Position numbers and translations under genes: made by a program. Of a DNA stretch of 17,500 nucleotides, positions 1 through 10,300 are shown in pieces. The stretch comes from Symbiodinium natans (Eukaryota; Sar; Dinophyceae; Suessiales; Symbiodiniaceae), in NCBI GenBank assembly GCA_905221605.1, contig CAJNDS010002524.1, positions 420,249-437,748 on the forward strand, in the 5' to 3' direction. Every line of letters starts with the position of its first letter. Within the stretch, counting starts at the first letter, position 1. The notes beneath the pieces are model-generated. The model made no database searches, was not told the origin of the DNA, and was given only the letters and a program-made list of their open reading frames with translations.

Positions 1-1860
1 GATTTGGTCAGGATGGGTACTCATCAACCTCAGCTCCCGAACCGCACACGATTGTGCTCGCCGGCCCGGGGAGTAGGGCCGGTGTAGGGTTTAGGGTTTA
101 GGGTTTAGGGTTTAGGGTTTAGGGGTTGTAGGGTGCAGGGTGTAGGGTGGATGAGGGCACTAAAGCAACCCAGCCCCAAAGAACCTGATCAAGGAACCTT
201 AGCGCATGACCTTAGACCTTTTCCCGGCCCGCACTAAGATCTAGACCGTAAACCGAGGGCCCTTGCAACTACCCGAGAAGAGGGGGGGGGGGGGGACAAG
301 ATAAGCCCTAAACTAACCCTCTCAACCCCTTAAACCCCAAACCCTAAACCCTAAACCAACCCTAAACCAACCCTGTAAACCCTATAACCCTCACCAGACC
401 CAAACCCCAAACCCCAAACCCTAAACCAACCAAACAAAGCCCAACAACAACCAACCCCGAAACCCCGAAACCCCAATCCCCGAAACCCCAAGACCGCGCA
501 CCAATCCTACAAACCCTAAACCCTAAACCCTAAACCCAAAGGGCCAAAGTTCCAACACCTCGTCCTCACAGCCAGGAGCCGAGGGTGGTTGGGGGGGGGG
601 AGGGGGGTTTAGGGTTTAGGGTTTAGGGTTTAGGGTTTAGGGTTGTATTGTTGATCGGTTTTAAGGTTTCAGGGGTTTGTAGGTTTTACAGTATTTATAG
701 GGTTCTGTTATGAGTACAGGTGGTCTGTAAGGTTTATAGGGCTTATAGGGTTTATAGCGTTTATAGGGTTTATAGGGTTTATAGGGTTTTGGGTGGTTTC
801 CTTCTCGTAATACTTTAGGTCAAGTTTTGGACTCTCAGCTAGCCAAAATTTCACAACCAAAATTTCACAACTCCCACCACCCTTTGCTATTCTCATCGGA
901 CCCCTTTTTGATACGGGCCCGAAACCTTCTGCTAATGAAAATGCTCTTGGACCGGGATCCCCGGCCGAAAGTTACAATCCTCACTCCAACTCTCAACGTG
1001 ACGTTAGCATTAGAGTTGCGTGGCTTCTGAGGTTCAGCAGCATGTTGGGCCTTCCAGGGAGCTCTTAACCCCAAGCAAGTCTCACAAAACTACTTCGTGT
1101 GTAGGGTGTGCCGGGGGTTGTAGGCCCTTCGTGTGTTCATGGGTCCCCCCAGACCCGGGTTTACGGTTAGGGCTGAGGATAATGCCCCGCTCCAACAAAA
1201 TCAGAGCCACTCCCCCAAACCGCCCCTCGCAAAACCAACCGGCAACTGAGTGTAAAGGTGTGCCGCAGAAAACTTCTCAAAGACTGAGAATATAGGCGTC
1301 CTCTCAAATAGTCGCGAAATCCTGACTAGCCCAGCAACCTTGACTTTAGACAGGGCCCGCGCTACAGCGGATCCAACAACACGGGGGGCTTAGGATTTAG
1401 GGTTTAAGGGTTGATATAGGCTTGAGGGGCTTTTAGGGCGAAGGCTTCGACAGTTTCTCGGATGCCCGATAGTACCCGTATCAACTTAGGGCATCCCAAG
1501 AGGCCGGGTTCCTCCGGTAGCCTAACCCTAAGCTCTAACCCTTCACCCTTGACCTTGAACCCGAAAACCTCATACAGCCTAAACCCTGAACCCTGATACT
1601 CGGGGTGCTTAGAACTGTACTTCTAAGCCCCCTCAGTTCCCCCAAGTCCTCTAAGTAGATTACAAGAAGACTGATAGCTGGGGTAGTAAGTTCCCATGAA
1701 CCTCCAAGTAAGTCGGCGGCCCTAAACCCTGAACCCTGAACCCTAAACCCTGAACCCTGAACCCTAAACCCTAAACCCTAAACCCTGAACCCTGAACCCT
1801 GAACCCTGAACCCTAAGCCTGAACCTTGAACCCTGCACCCTAAGCCGGTTGATGCCCAAG
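1..1860. repeat. Telomeric-repeat-rich region without supported gene
   Basis: Contains TTTAGGG (88-123), CCCTAAA (333-360 and 509-538), TTTAGGG (606-645), GTTTATAGG variants (728-790), and mixed CCCTGAA/CCCTAAA (1720-1835), with G runs at 282-295 and 591-600. Small ORFs at 708-1295 overlap on both strands and show no motif. Confidence 0.8.
1607..1712. mobile_element. MITE family B, degraded copy
   Basis: The right arm (CCCATGAACCTCCAAGTAAG, ending 1712) is a good family B end. The left arm (GTACTTCTAAGCCCC, near 1616) pairs only partly. Confidence 0.45.
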
Positions 1861-1930
1861 GTCTCGCGGGCTACCCATCGGACTCATGTGAGCTGAGACT
1901 ACCCGCCGACCAGATCGCCCAGAGGGCCAT
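1861..1930 (+). CDS. Candidate exon, ends unclear
   Basis: After CCAAG|GTCTCG the frame reads LAGYPSDSCELRLPADQIAQ and then RAM. It is coding-like but short, with no recognised motif. The donor cannot be fixed. Confidence 0.25.
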
Positions 1931-2076
1931 GTGTCTTAGTACTCGAAGGGCTTAGGGCGTCTTAGGATTTAGGGTTTAGGGTTAGGGCTGATATTGCTTA
2001 GGATTCAGGGTTAGGGCCCTTCGACAAAGAGACGCTCAAAACAAGCATGGCACACCACAAACGCCCTAAACTCTAT

Positions 2077-2218
2077 GAGTAGTGTCATGGTTCCCGAATA
2101 TGGTCCCTTACCCTGTTTAAAGGGTTCTGATGTATGGGCCCTTGTTGCATAGGGTGCGTGAGAGGCATACAAGGGGTCCCCTTGAAGGGCCCCTTCCTAA
2201 AGGACCATGTAACTACCC
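2077..2218. mobile_element. MITE family D, copy 1
   Basis: The left end GAGTAGTGTCATGGTTCCC and the right end, whose complement is GGGTAGTTACATGGTCC, form inverted repeats about 140 bases apart. The interior shares GGGGTCCCCTTGAAGGGCCC-like blocks with the copy at 9841-9957. Confidence 0.55.
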
Positions 2219-2560
2219 GAAGATCAAACCCCAACACAAGCCAGCTGGGTGGTCGTGTCTGCGGCGTTGGAATGTCAAAGCAAAGCCCTTGGCGTCTCCA
2301 GCAATTTGGAAGGTAGGGTTCAGGGGTCTTTAGGCTCTGCAAGGGTTTCAGGTTTGGGGTGCAGGTTCTAGGGTGTTGAGCTCGGGAACGGGGATATGGG
2401 GCCGGATTCGGGGTCTAGGTTTCAGGCCAGGCTGTTTAGGGTCTTAGTTCGCCTCAGGGCGTGTTCTTGGGTGTTTTACTTCAAGCCTTACGGCTAACCC
2501 TAAACCCTAAACCCTAAACCCTAAACCCTGGTGCGGATTTCGAGCAAGCTGGCTGTACAG

Positions 2561-2661
2561 GACGCATCAAGGAGCCTGCCTTGCTTGGGGCATACATGGA
2601 AGTCGTCTCAGATGCCCAATCGGATGACTCTTCGGAAGCCAATCGGCAGAACACTGAGTGT
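2561..2661 (+). CDS. Candidate exon, ends unclear
   Basis: From the acceptor TACAG|GACGCA or CAAG|GAGCCT it reads EPALLGAYMEVVSDAQSDDS and then SEANRQNTE. Codon use looks coding-like (many GAN and GCN codons). If spliced after MEV at a GT donor it would join 4545-4607 in phase 0. The overlapping minus-strand ORF is less convincing. Confidence 0.3.
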
Positions 2662-2904
2662 ACTTTAAACCAAAAACTCCCCAAAAACCAAAACAACCCT
2701 TATGTTTGCTTTCGGTTCCTGGTCTGCCTAGTCTTGGTTTGAGAGTTTTTGGAGTTGAGGTGTAGGGTACAGAGGGCGACGCCTTCGACCCCCACACTCT
2801 AAACGTTCGAAAAATGGGGCCCTGAATGGTTCCCCTACTATGCCTACCATTGCTGCTGCTTCCACTTCTCCTTCTGCACTTCTACTTCTGCACTTCTACT
2901 TCTG

Positions 2905-3066
2905 CACTTCCACTTCCACTTCCACTTCCACTTCCACTTCCACTTCCACTTCCACTTCCACTTCCACTTCCACTTCCACTTCCACTTCCACTTCCACTTC
3001 CACTTTCACTTCCACTTCCACTTCCACTTCCACTTCCACTTCCACTTCCACTTCCACTTCCACTTC
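2905..3066. repeat. CACTTC hexamer array, 27 units
   Basis: 27 CACTTC units with one CACTTT variant, preceded by related CACTTCTACTTCTG repeats (from about 2865) and followed by a CTAC-rich tail (3067-3103). The leucine-proline and serine-threonine ORFs across it are products of the repeat. Confidence 0.95.
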
Positions 3067-3567
3067 CTACCTACTTACCTACCTATTTGCCTACCTACCT
3101 ACCGAAGGGTCTAGGATTTACAAGGATTACAAGGGTTTGCTTATCCGCACTTGTAAGAGTGCTGCATGAGAACACAGAGGATTAAAGGTTGTAAGGGCTC
3201 AATTTATCAGGGTTCATGAAAGTTCGTACGGGTGTAAAGGTATACAAGTGTGAGAGGGCTACAGGGTTTAGGCTCCAGGGCTTATGAGAGTTTAGGCGTT
3301 ATAGGGTGTAGGTTTTGTAGGGTCTAGGCTTTTGTGGTTTTGAAATAGCCTAGGACTGCGCCCGTTGCAAAGGCGGCTCTATCGGAACATGCGCGCGACT
3401 TCTGTAGGAACTGCGCACGGAATTTGGGTCTTCAGGGTCGTAGTCTCATCTAGAAAAATGTAGAGGATTGCAGGACGTTGACTAGGTTAGGTTCGACCCC
3501 CCACGCCCTGAATGGTCCCAGAATGTGGAACCCGGTCCATGGTTGCCATGGTGGGTTGCTATTAATT

Positions 3568-3695
3568 CTTTGAGGTTCATGTGTACTTCTAACCCCAGTT
3601 CTAAGTCTACTTGTAACCTACTTAGGACTTAGGGGACTTCGGGGGATCATAAGTACAGTGACAATTCAGGTTACAAGTACCCTGAACCTCCAAGG
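3568..3695. mobile_element. MITE family B, upstream copy
   Basis: The left arm CTTTGAGGTTCATGTGTACT pairs with the right arm, whose complement begins CCTTGGAGGTTCAGGGTACT. It has similar length and arm sequence to the element at 13697-13822. Confidence 0.6.
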
Positions 3696-4544
3696 AATAG
3701 TGGAGGGACGCTAGAACAAGCTGTTGGGATGTTCCCCAAGGACCGAGCGCGAATTGCTGTTTTGGTGTGTCTTGCAGATTTCGGGAGTTAGGGTTTGCGG
3801 GGTTTTGAGGGCCAGCTGACCCTGACGAAGTCCCCAACAGTCGGGCACTCAGACAGAAGGAGGCCTGTGGGCGCGGTCCCTAAACCCTAAACCCTAAGCC
3901 CTAAACCCTAAGCCCTAAACCCTAAACCCTAAACCGAGTTAGTGATGATGCAAGGTTCAGATAGCCTAGGAGTCGACCTCCCCCCCCCCCCCCCCCCAGG
4001 GTCCCAGCATTTAAGAACTTGAACACATCGCGATGGGGATCCCAAGCAAGCTTCTTTAAGAAGATACCTGAATAAACCATAGCTCTCCCCTGAAGCAAAA
4101 AAGGGCCTTAAACCCCAAACCCTAAACCCTAAACCCTATAAATCCTAAACCCTAAGCCCTGGAAGGAGTTGACTTAAGGGTGGCTAAACCCTTTAACTCC
4201 TAAACCCTAAACCCTCAAAGGAGTTGATCTAAGGGTGGAGACCCTTGAGCTGGCAGTTCACACTGTGACAAAGGGGGGGGTGAAGCGTCTCCTTGCACAC
4301 AAGTAGGTTTAGGGTTTAGGGTTTAGGGTTTGGGGTTTGGGGCTTAGGGGTTTAGATCCCTGAAAGCCCGAAACCTCTGAACTCCCTAAGGCCTAAGTCC
4401 CTAAGCCCGAAGCCCCTGAAGCTTGTAGGGTCTAGGGTTTTGGGGGGGGCCCAGGGCTTGGGGTCCTTTCCAGTAGACCGTGGAGTTTGAGCTTTTCGAA
4501 TCTCAGCTCGTTCCCCCCCCCCCTCGGGCGAATCTCTTCAGTAG

Positions 4545-4607
4545 GTGCTGCACGGCGAAAGCGAGCAGTGGTCAAAGTCTAGAGACCCATGGACAGTGGG
4601 CGAAACG
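4545..4607 (+). CDS. Candidate exon of an upstream gene
   Basis: Encodes VLHGESEQWSKSRDPWTVGE plus T. The acceptor is GTAG|GTGCTG, phase 0, and the donor is ACG|GTGCCA. Joined to 6029 it reads DPWTVGET-VPGAEAIGVSV, faintly like the strand pattern before an IPGA-type motif in large ZZ/HERC-like ubiquitin ligases. That likeness is only a hint. The frame stays open further, and the minus strand also has an ORF here. Confidence 0.4.
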
Positions 4608-4839
4608 GTGCCAAAAGCGACACCCTTGAGGCTCCCGAAGCCCTGCGAACCCTGCAAACCCTCCAAGGCCTGTCCGAGCCCTTTCAAGCACGATAGGGGG
4701 GGGGGGGGGGTATGGAACTGGGGGACCCCCCAAGATTGTCCCCAAAATAGTACCCGTACTATCGTCAGCAACAACCCCATGAGTTTTTTAAATGTTTCAA
4801 CCCTCTCAAGCCCTAAGCCAAAACCGATTTTGGGAAATG

Positions 4840-5058
4840 TATATATATATATATATATTACATGTATATGTATCCGCCTAAGGGTAGAACCATGGGCCCA
4901 GTATGGGCCCTTAGCATGGTCCCTTACCCTTCCCTATAGGGATCCGAAGTACGGACGCTTTTTGCGTATAGTGTATGTAAGGGTTGCGTATATATATATA
5001 TATGTATATATATATATGTATATATATGTATATATATATATATATGTATATATATATG

Positions 5059-5096
<38 letters not shown>

Positions 5097-5101
5097 TATA
5101 T
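4840..5101. repeat. TA-rich microsatellites flanking a family D element
   Basis: TA dinucleotides at 4840-4858 and a long TATATG/TA array at 4988-5101. The tyrosine-isoleucine ORFs on both strands come from the array. The family D palindrome lies between the two arrays. Confidence 0.9.
4879..4932. mobile_element. MITE family D, short palindromic copy
   Basis: The arms AAGGGTAGAACCATGGGCCC and its imperfect complement, ending ATGGTCCCTTACCCTT, form a compact ~54-bp palindrome. The sequence is like the ends of the larger family D copies. Confidence 0.5.
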
Positions 5102-6028
5102 CGAACATGTACAAGTCTTTAGGGCCAGGGTTTAGGCGCATCGGGCTTACAGGGCTTAGAGGGTTCATGAGGTTTATTCAATTTGAACGGTTTTCAGGCT
5201 ACAGGGCTTACAGGGTTCAGGGTTGGGAGCCTGTGGCACAGGCTTGTCTTGTAGGTTTCGGCCCTGGGCGTACGCTGAGAGAGTTTTGGGTTTGAAGAAA
5301 CTCCCAAACTCCCAAACCCCAAACCCTAAACCCCTAAGCCTAAACCCTAAACCGTAAACCCTAAACCCGCCGTTGGTTGGCTCACAAGCTCATGCCAAGC
5401 TGCCGTTTGCAGCACCTTCGAAGGCAAGGGGTTTGTGGCCCCCTCGCCCCCCCCCCCCCCCCATACTAAACTTTGTGGTGCTTTACTGTAACTTCACATC
5501 TTTAGCCTTTTTGGGTTTATTGGGTTTCTTAATAAGGCAGCTAAAAGTTTGAATTTTTTGCTACCCTCCTAAGTGCAGCCAAGTAAATATTGTTACCCCC
5601 ACCCGTCCCACCACATCCCTAGAGTCCTAGATTTACATACAGTCCATTCCCATGCAGGTGTGTCCAAACATGAAATTATTTTACATGTGCATGAGAATCC
5701 TAAACCCTAAGCCCTAAACCCTAAACCCTAAACCCTAAACCTACTTCTAGGTACCCATGAACCTCCGAGTAGGATACTGGGGAGGTTCGTGGGATGCGGG
5801 GCGAGCGGCTCTTCAGGGGTGGGTGTCTTGGTTGGTGCGGTTGTCGGATGTCGAGTGCAAGACTTTTTTAACTGCATGTCTTTCCAGGAACTTAACTATT
5901 GTATCCTCCAGAGTTTGAAGTAACGCATTTGTGAGGTCCCACGACATAAGGGGCATACCGTAAACCTGAAACCCTCAACTCCAGACGCTTTGCGGCTAAA
6001 CCCTGAACCCTAAAGCAAGTCCTACGAG
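5102..6028. other. Non-coding interval
   Basis: Contains CCCTAAA tracts at 5314-5369 and 5698-5741 and a C run at 5447-5462. Nothing else was recognised. Confidence 0.6.
5742..5773. repeat. Solo arm of MITE family B
   Basis: CTACTTCTAGGTACCCATGA followed by ACCTCCGAGTAG matches one family B arm. No partner arm is visible next to it. Confidence 0.5.
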
Positions 6029-6082
6029 GTTCCCGGAGCAGAAGCCATAGGGGTTTCCGTGATGCTGCGCGGCCCCGGGTTG
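6029..6082 (+). CDS. Candidate exon of an upstream gene
   Basis: Encodes VPGAEAIGVSVMLRGPGL after the acceptor ACGAG|GTTCCC. The donor TTG|GCAGAT (GC) is phase 0; other GC or GA donors shortly after are possible. Alternating hydrophobic residues look like a beta strand. Function is unknown. Confidence 0.4.
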
Positions 6083-6402
6083 GCAGATAATATAGCCCTA
6101 TGCTTCCAGAGACCTACCTAAGAGGGTCGAGGGTTCCCTGCTGAGGGTGTAACCAAGATATGAAGTTACTAGGCCCCCACAGGGTACGTAGAGTTCATGA
6201 GGTTCATGAAGCTTTGTGACTTCTTGTTGGATTCGCATTGCGTCTTCTAAGGTGGGCTTTTGGAACTCTCCAAGTTCGGCATCCCCTTCCACAATTCGAC
6301 CCCTACCCCCCTCTTTTAGTTTAAGGGTTTAGGGTTTATAGGGTTTGGATGGGGGGGTTTAAAATCGGGGGCCCTAAGCCGTGAAACTTACACCCGTTGC
6401 AG

Positions 6403-6441
6403 GCTGGAACCATGGACGACGAGAAAGCGGAGGCCAAAAAG
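6403..6441 (+). CDS. Candidate exon, lysine/glutamate-rich
   Basis: Encodes AGTMDDEKAEAKK after the acceptor TTGCAG|GCTGGA. The internal ATG (6412) in the context accATGg could instead be a translation start, with a trans-splice acceptor at TTGCAG. The donor AAAAAG|GCACCC is a GC donor. Confidence 0.35.
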
Positions 6442-6483
6442 GCACCCAATCACTGTTGTTCAGGGTTTTGGGTTAACTACGGT

Positions 6484-6528
6484 TTAGGGTTTAGGGTTTA
6501 GGGTTTAGGGTTTAGGGTTTAGGGTTTG
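6484..6528. repeat. TTTAGGG tract
   Basis: About six perfect TTTAGGG units, in the candidate intron before 6776. Confidence 0.9.
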
Positions 6529-6775
6529 CTACTTGGGTTTAGGGCCTCGGGTTTATCGGGTCTGGCACGCCTGTTCCGCAGCAGCCGCTGTCAACACACT
6601 GCGCATTGAGTGCCCACTGGAGTGGGGCAAGCGAGACCCCCTAAATCCCTAAACCCCTTAACCCTAACCCCTAAACCCCGAACCCCTACATAAACCCTAA
6701 ACCTTCGACCCCTAACCCCGAAACCCCCAAATCCCTGAACCCCTGAGCCCGAAAACCCGAAACCCCAAAGCCAAG

Positions 6776-6823
6776 GCACCAGAGTCCACTGGAGTACAGC
6801 CTTCGCCGATCCAGTATCACTAA
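6776..6823 (+). CDS. Candidate terminal exon with stop
   Basis: Encodes APESTGVQPSPIQYH and then TAA (6821-6823). The acceptor is CCAAG|GCACCA. Its start closely matches the start of the preceding intron (GCACCCAATCACTG against GCACCAGAGTCCACTG), the same pattern as in the hydrolase gene. Confidence 0.35.
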   Translation, partial: APESTGVQPSPIQYH

Positions 6824-7136
6824 CGGGTTTAGGATTTAGGGTTTAGGGTTTAGGCTTTAGGGTTTAGGGTTTAGGGTTTAGGGTTTAGGGAAGATTTCCT
6901 AATCGTGTTCCCTTCAGGTCCCTTCATAGTTATACGCACTATACTAACCTCCGAAACCCTTTTCTGATCTTGCAGGCCCCTACATTCAGGTCCTTAAACC
7001 CTAACCCTAAACCCTAAACCCTAAACCCTAAACCCTAAACCCTAAACCCTAAGCCCTCTGATAGCTGGCTCAGGAGTAGCAGAGGAAGGCTAAGGGGAGA
7101 TTTCGGGCTCTGCTAGGGTGGTGGCTTGCTGCTCCC
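6824..7136. other. Possible intergenic spacer between two same-direction genes
   Basis: TTTAGGG (6834-6889) and CCCTAAA (6989-7052) flank about 100 bases of unique sequence. No promoter was recognised, and none would be expected to be readable in a dinoflagellate. Several AG dinucleotides before the ATG could accept a spliced leader, but no leader relic was found. Confidence 0.4.
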
Positions 7137-7238
7137 ATGGCTTGCGAGTGCTTCTGCGGCATAGTGAAGACCCTTTTGGCGGTGGATCTTCGGATTGCGC
7201 TGGGCCTCAAGAAGCAGACGTATCCGCTCAACGAACCT
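7137..7238 (+). CDS. Hydrolase exon 1 (probable start exon)
   Basis: The ATG sits in a favourable context (cccATGg). It opens a 34-codon block starting MACECFCGIVKTLLAVDL that is partly hydrophobic and cysteine-rich at its N-terminus and ends YPLNEP. It could be an anchor or targeting segment, but I do not recognise it. The frame is open upstream to 7080, so an upstream exon is possible. The donor CCT|GAGAGC is chosen because it is phase 0 and matches the next exon start (GATGG); reading on instead would translate the T58 run. Confidence 0.5.
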
Positions 7239-7270
7239 GAGAGCTGTTCTCAGTACCTCTTTCGCATGCT

Positions 7271-7329
<59 letters not shown>

Positions 7330-10300
7330 CTGCCTTAGGGTAGCCCAGTAGCACCCATGTTTTGGTTCTGGGTTCCCTCATAGCGTTTTGCATGTCGTTG
7401 TATTGCATGCTTGTTTTTTTGATCACTTATGAATGTAATGAGGATGGACTAACTAAACGGGAAGACGAGGAATGGGCTGAGCAGTACCACGAGGATGCAG
7501 TGGATCCGGAGATTGAAATCCTGGACGCGCACCATCATCTGTTCGACTTCTTGAACCACGACAAGGGGCTGCCCGCACCAAAATTTATCAGAAGCTTAGG
7601 GGTACATGGAAACGTTTGTTTTTTTTTTAATGTTTTTTTAAAAAAACATTGTTTCGGTACTACAATTCCCAAGAAATAGCCACAATTATGCTGTTTGCTA
7701 GGCTTCCAAAGTTCAGCAAAGGAAAGCTCTGGTACATGCAGGATGGGCTGCATTTCACCCGTGCGATTGGCGCCCAGATGCCCAGCCTGCCACACTCCTT
7801 CGGATGGCGGCTGCCGATGTTTCCCCCCTACATGGGGGAAGACCTGATGAAAGACATCAAGGGGAACGGCAAGGGCCACAAGGCCGGGTTCGGGATGACT
7901 GTCTGTACAGACCCTGAACCCATAAACCCCGTAGACCCTGAACTGCCAGAGGGGCTCTGGTGGGTACCCCTACAGGGTGGGGCCCCCTAGTTATAAGTAG
8001 AGTTATAAGGGCCCTAAATTGGGTTATAAGGACCCTAAGCTAGGTTATAAGTCCCTTAACTACAGTTAGTATAGTAAGGGGGCCCCACCCTGTAACTCCA
8101 TGTGTGGATCATAGGCCGTTTGTTTTTGATGCTCCATGCGAGAATGGGATGGGGGGCACCCGTTGTTGGGGTCCGTATCAACCCTAAACCCCAAACCCGT
8201 TGTAGGGGTTCCTATAATCAGTGTTACTACTGTGGGATAGATCTGGGGCGGGATCTGGGAAAGGGTCCGTAAGGCTCAGGTTCGGAATGGAGAGTACCTC
8301 AGGCCCCATCGTTTCAATTCAACCTTCGTTTTGAGGTTTTAGAGTGTAAGGGAACTCGTAGAGTTTAGCTGGCACCAAAAGATGTCTTATTGCTGAGTGG
8401 TAAGGTCGTCGCTGCACTCCCCCCCCACCCCCCCACCCCCCCCGCCCTGCAAAAGAACCCTCAACCCTAAACCCTAAACCCTAAACCCTAAACCCTAAAC
8501 CCCAAACCCTAAACCCTAAACACCCCCAAAAGGTCGTTGGTACCATCTACATGGAGTGCGGCTGGAAGACACCCGGCGTCGAGCCGTGCATGGAAGCGGT
8601 AGCTGAGGCGCGATTCCCTGGGTTGGGGTTTGGGGCTTAGGGCTTAGGGTTTAGGGTTTAGGGTTTAGGGTTTAGGGTTTAGGGTTTAGGGTTTAGGGTT
8701 TAGGGTTTAGGGTTTAGGGCCCTAAACCCTATAATAAGCCTAAAACTTCCAAGCCCTAAACCCTAAACCCTTGCTGGAGTGATACCCCTAAACCCCATCG
8801 AACTCTTCAGCTCCTAAACCCCTAACCCTAAACCCTAAACCCCTAACCCTAAACCCTAAACCCTAAACCCTAAACCCCATAAACCCCGGTGTTTCGGCTG
8901 CTTCTTTTGCAGCCTGTCAGCCCCTCTCCTCCATCCCACTCCCTGAGGGTCTAGGGTTTAGGGTTTAGGGTTGAGGGTTTAGGGTTTAGGGTTTAGGGTT
9001 TAGGGTTTAGGGTTGTGTAGGGGTTGTAGGCCTTAGGGTGTCTGTAGAGCTCAGGGAGGTGAGGGCTTAGGGCTTGGGGGGTTTTTGGGGGGCCTGGCAA
9101 GGGGAATGGAAAAAGATAGCTCAGGGAGCTGTAGGGCTTGAGGGGTTTTAGGGCTTCTTGGCTTCAAGATTTGTGTGGTATCAGAGGCGTACTGTGTGTG
9201 AGGGATGTCGGGGTGTAGTGCGCGAGGGCTTTAGGCGTTTACGGCTCTTGGGGTGAAGGGAGTCAGGGTTTCGAGACAGCAAGAATCCTGACTTGGCCCT
9301 CGAAGCTTTCGCAGACAAATGGCTGTTAAGGGGTTTCTTGAAGACCTCGTAAGCCTAGGCCGCACAGTATTGTGAAATCGTTGTTCTTGCTTTGTGTTCG
9401 CTTGAGTTTGAGGAGTTGATCATGATCAGGATCCACAGAATCGGTGGAGAACGGACATGTTCAAGAGGAGGTTCTACAACTCCTGTGAGTCATGGAACCC
9501 TAAACCCTAGACCCTAAACCCTAAACCCCAAACCCTCAGCCCTGAACCCTAAACTCCAAACCCTTCAACCCGAATCGCTGGGCCACGGGCGGACAGGCCG
9601 ACATGGTGACGGAGGTCCATGCGAAGTACCCGCTGCTCTGCGGCGGACTCCTGTCGCTGACTATCCCAATTCAATTTAGGGTCTACAGGGTGGGGCCCCC
9701 TTGTTATAAGTAGAGTTATAAGGGCCCTAAATTGGGTTATAAGGACCCTAAGTTAGGTTATAAGTCCCGTAACTACAGTTAGTATAGTAAGGGGGCCCCA
9801 CCCTGTAGGAGTTCAGAGTCATAGGGTGCCCTCTAATCTAAGGGTAGTTGTGTGGGCCCTAACTAAGGTCCCCTACCTCCATGCCCTTGGGTTCTATAGG
9901 GTATCTATAGGGGTCCCCTGTTAATGGCCCATACTAAGGGACCATGTAGCTTCCCTAGGGTAAAAACTGTTGCCGAGTGTTTTCTCTGGGGTGAAACTTT
10001 GGGGATGCTGGAGATTCATTAAGTACGCTCGGTCCTCTTGATGCTCGTGAAGGACTTGGTTTAGGGTTTAGGGTTTAGGGTTTAGGGTTTAGGGTTTAGG
10101 GTTTAGGGTTATTGTTTAGGGTTTAGGGTTCTTGGAGCGGCTTCGTGGTGTGCTTTACATGTTCGCTTCTTGCTCGGACAGCTCTTCGGAGACGCCAGGG
10201 ATGCTGGAGGTAGGAACCCTACTTCACAGCGACCCTGCAATTCACGAGAGCACCTACAGAGTAACCCTAAACCCTAAACCCTAAACCCTAAACCCTAAAC

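Larger units (their letters stand above)
2662..4544. other. Non-coding interval with repeats
   Basis: Holds the CACTTC array, a family B element, CCCTAAA tracts (3879-3935, 4108-4160, 4200-4216), a C run (3980-3997) and TTTAGGG (4304-4343). No exon is supported. Confidence 0.65.

Noticed and set aside
1-660. A true chromosome end at the start of the window
   Set aside because: The telomeric tracts are short, mixed in orientation and interleaved with unique sequence, as in the whole window, so they are interstitial.
2826-3185. Two overlapping ORFs rich in leucine-proline or serine-threonine
   Set aside because: Both are translations of the CACTTC array in different frames.
4911-5295. Tyrosine-isoleucine ORFs on both strands
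   Set aside because: They come from the TA/TATATG microsatellite.
7060-7085. Relic of the dinoflagellate spliced leader (TGGCTCAGG-like) before exon 1
   Set aside because: Only about eight bases resemble the leader end; too little to support.
7649-7701. Extending exon 3 upstream to the ATG-like start of its ORF
   Set aside because: The upstream part lies in the hairpin region and gives no family match; the AG|G acceptor at 7700-7701 joins exon 2 in frame.
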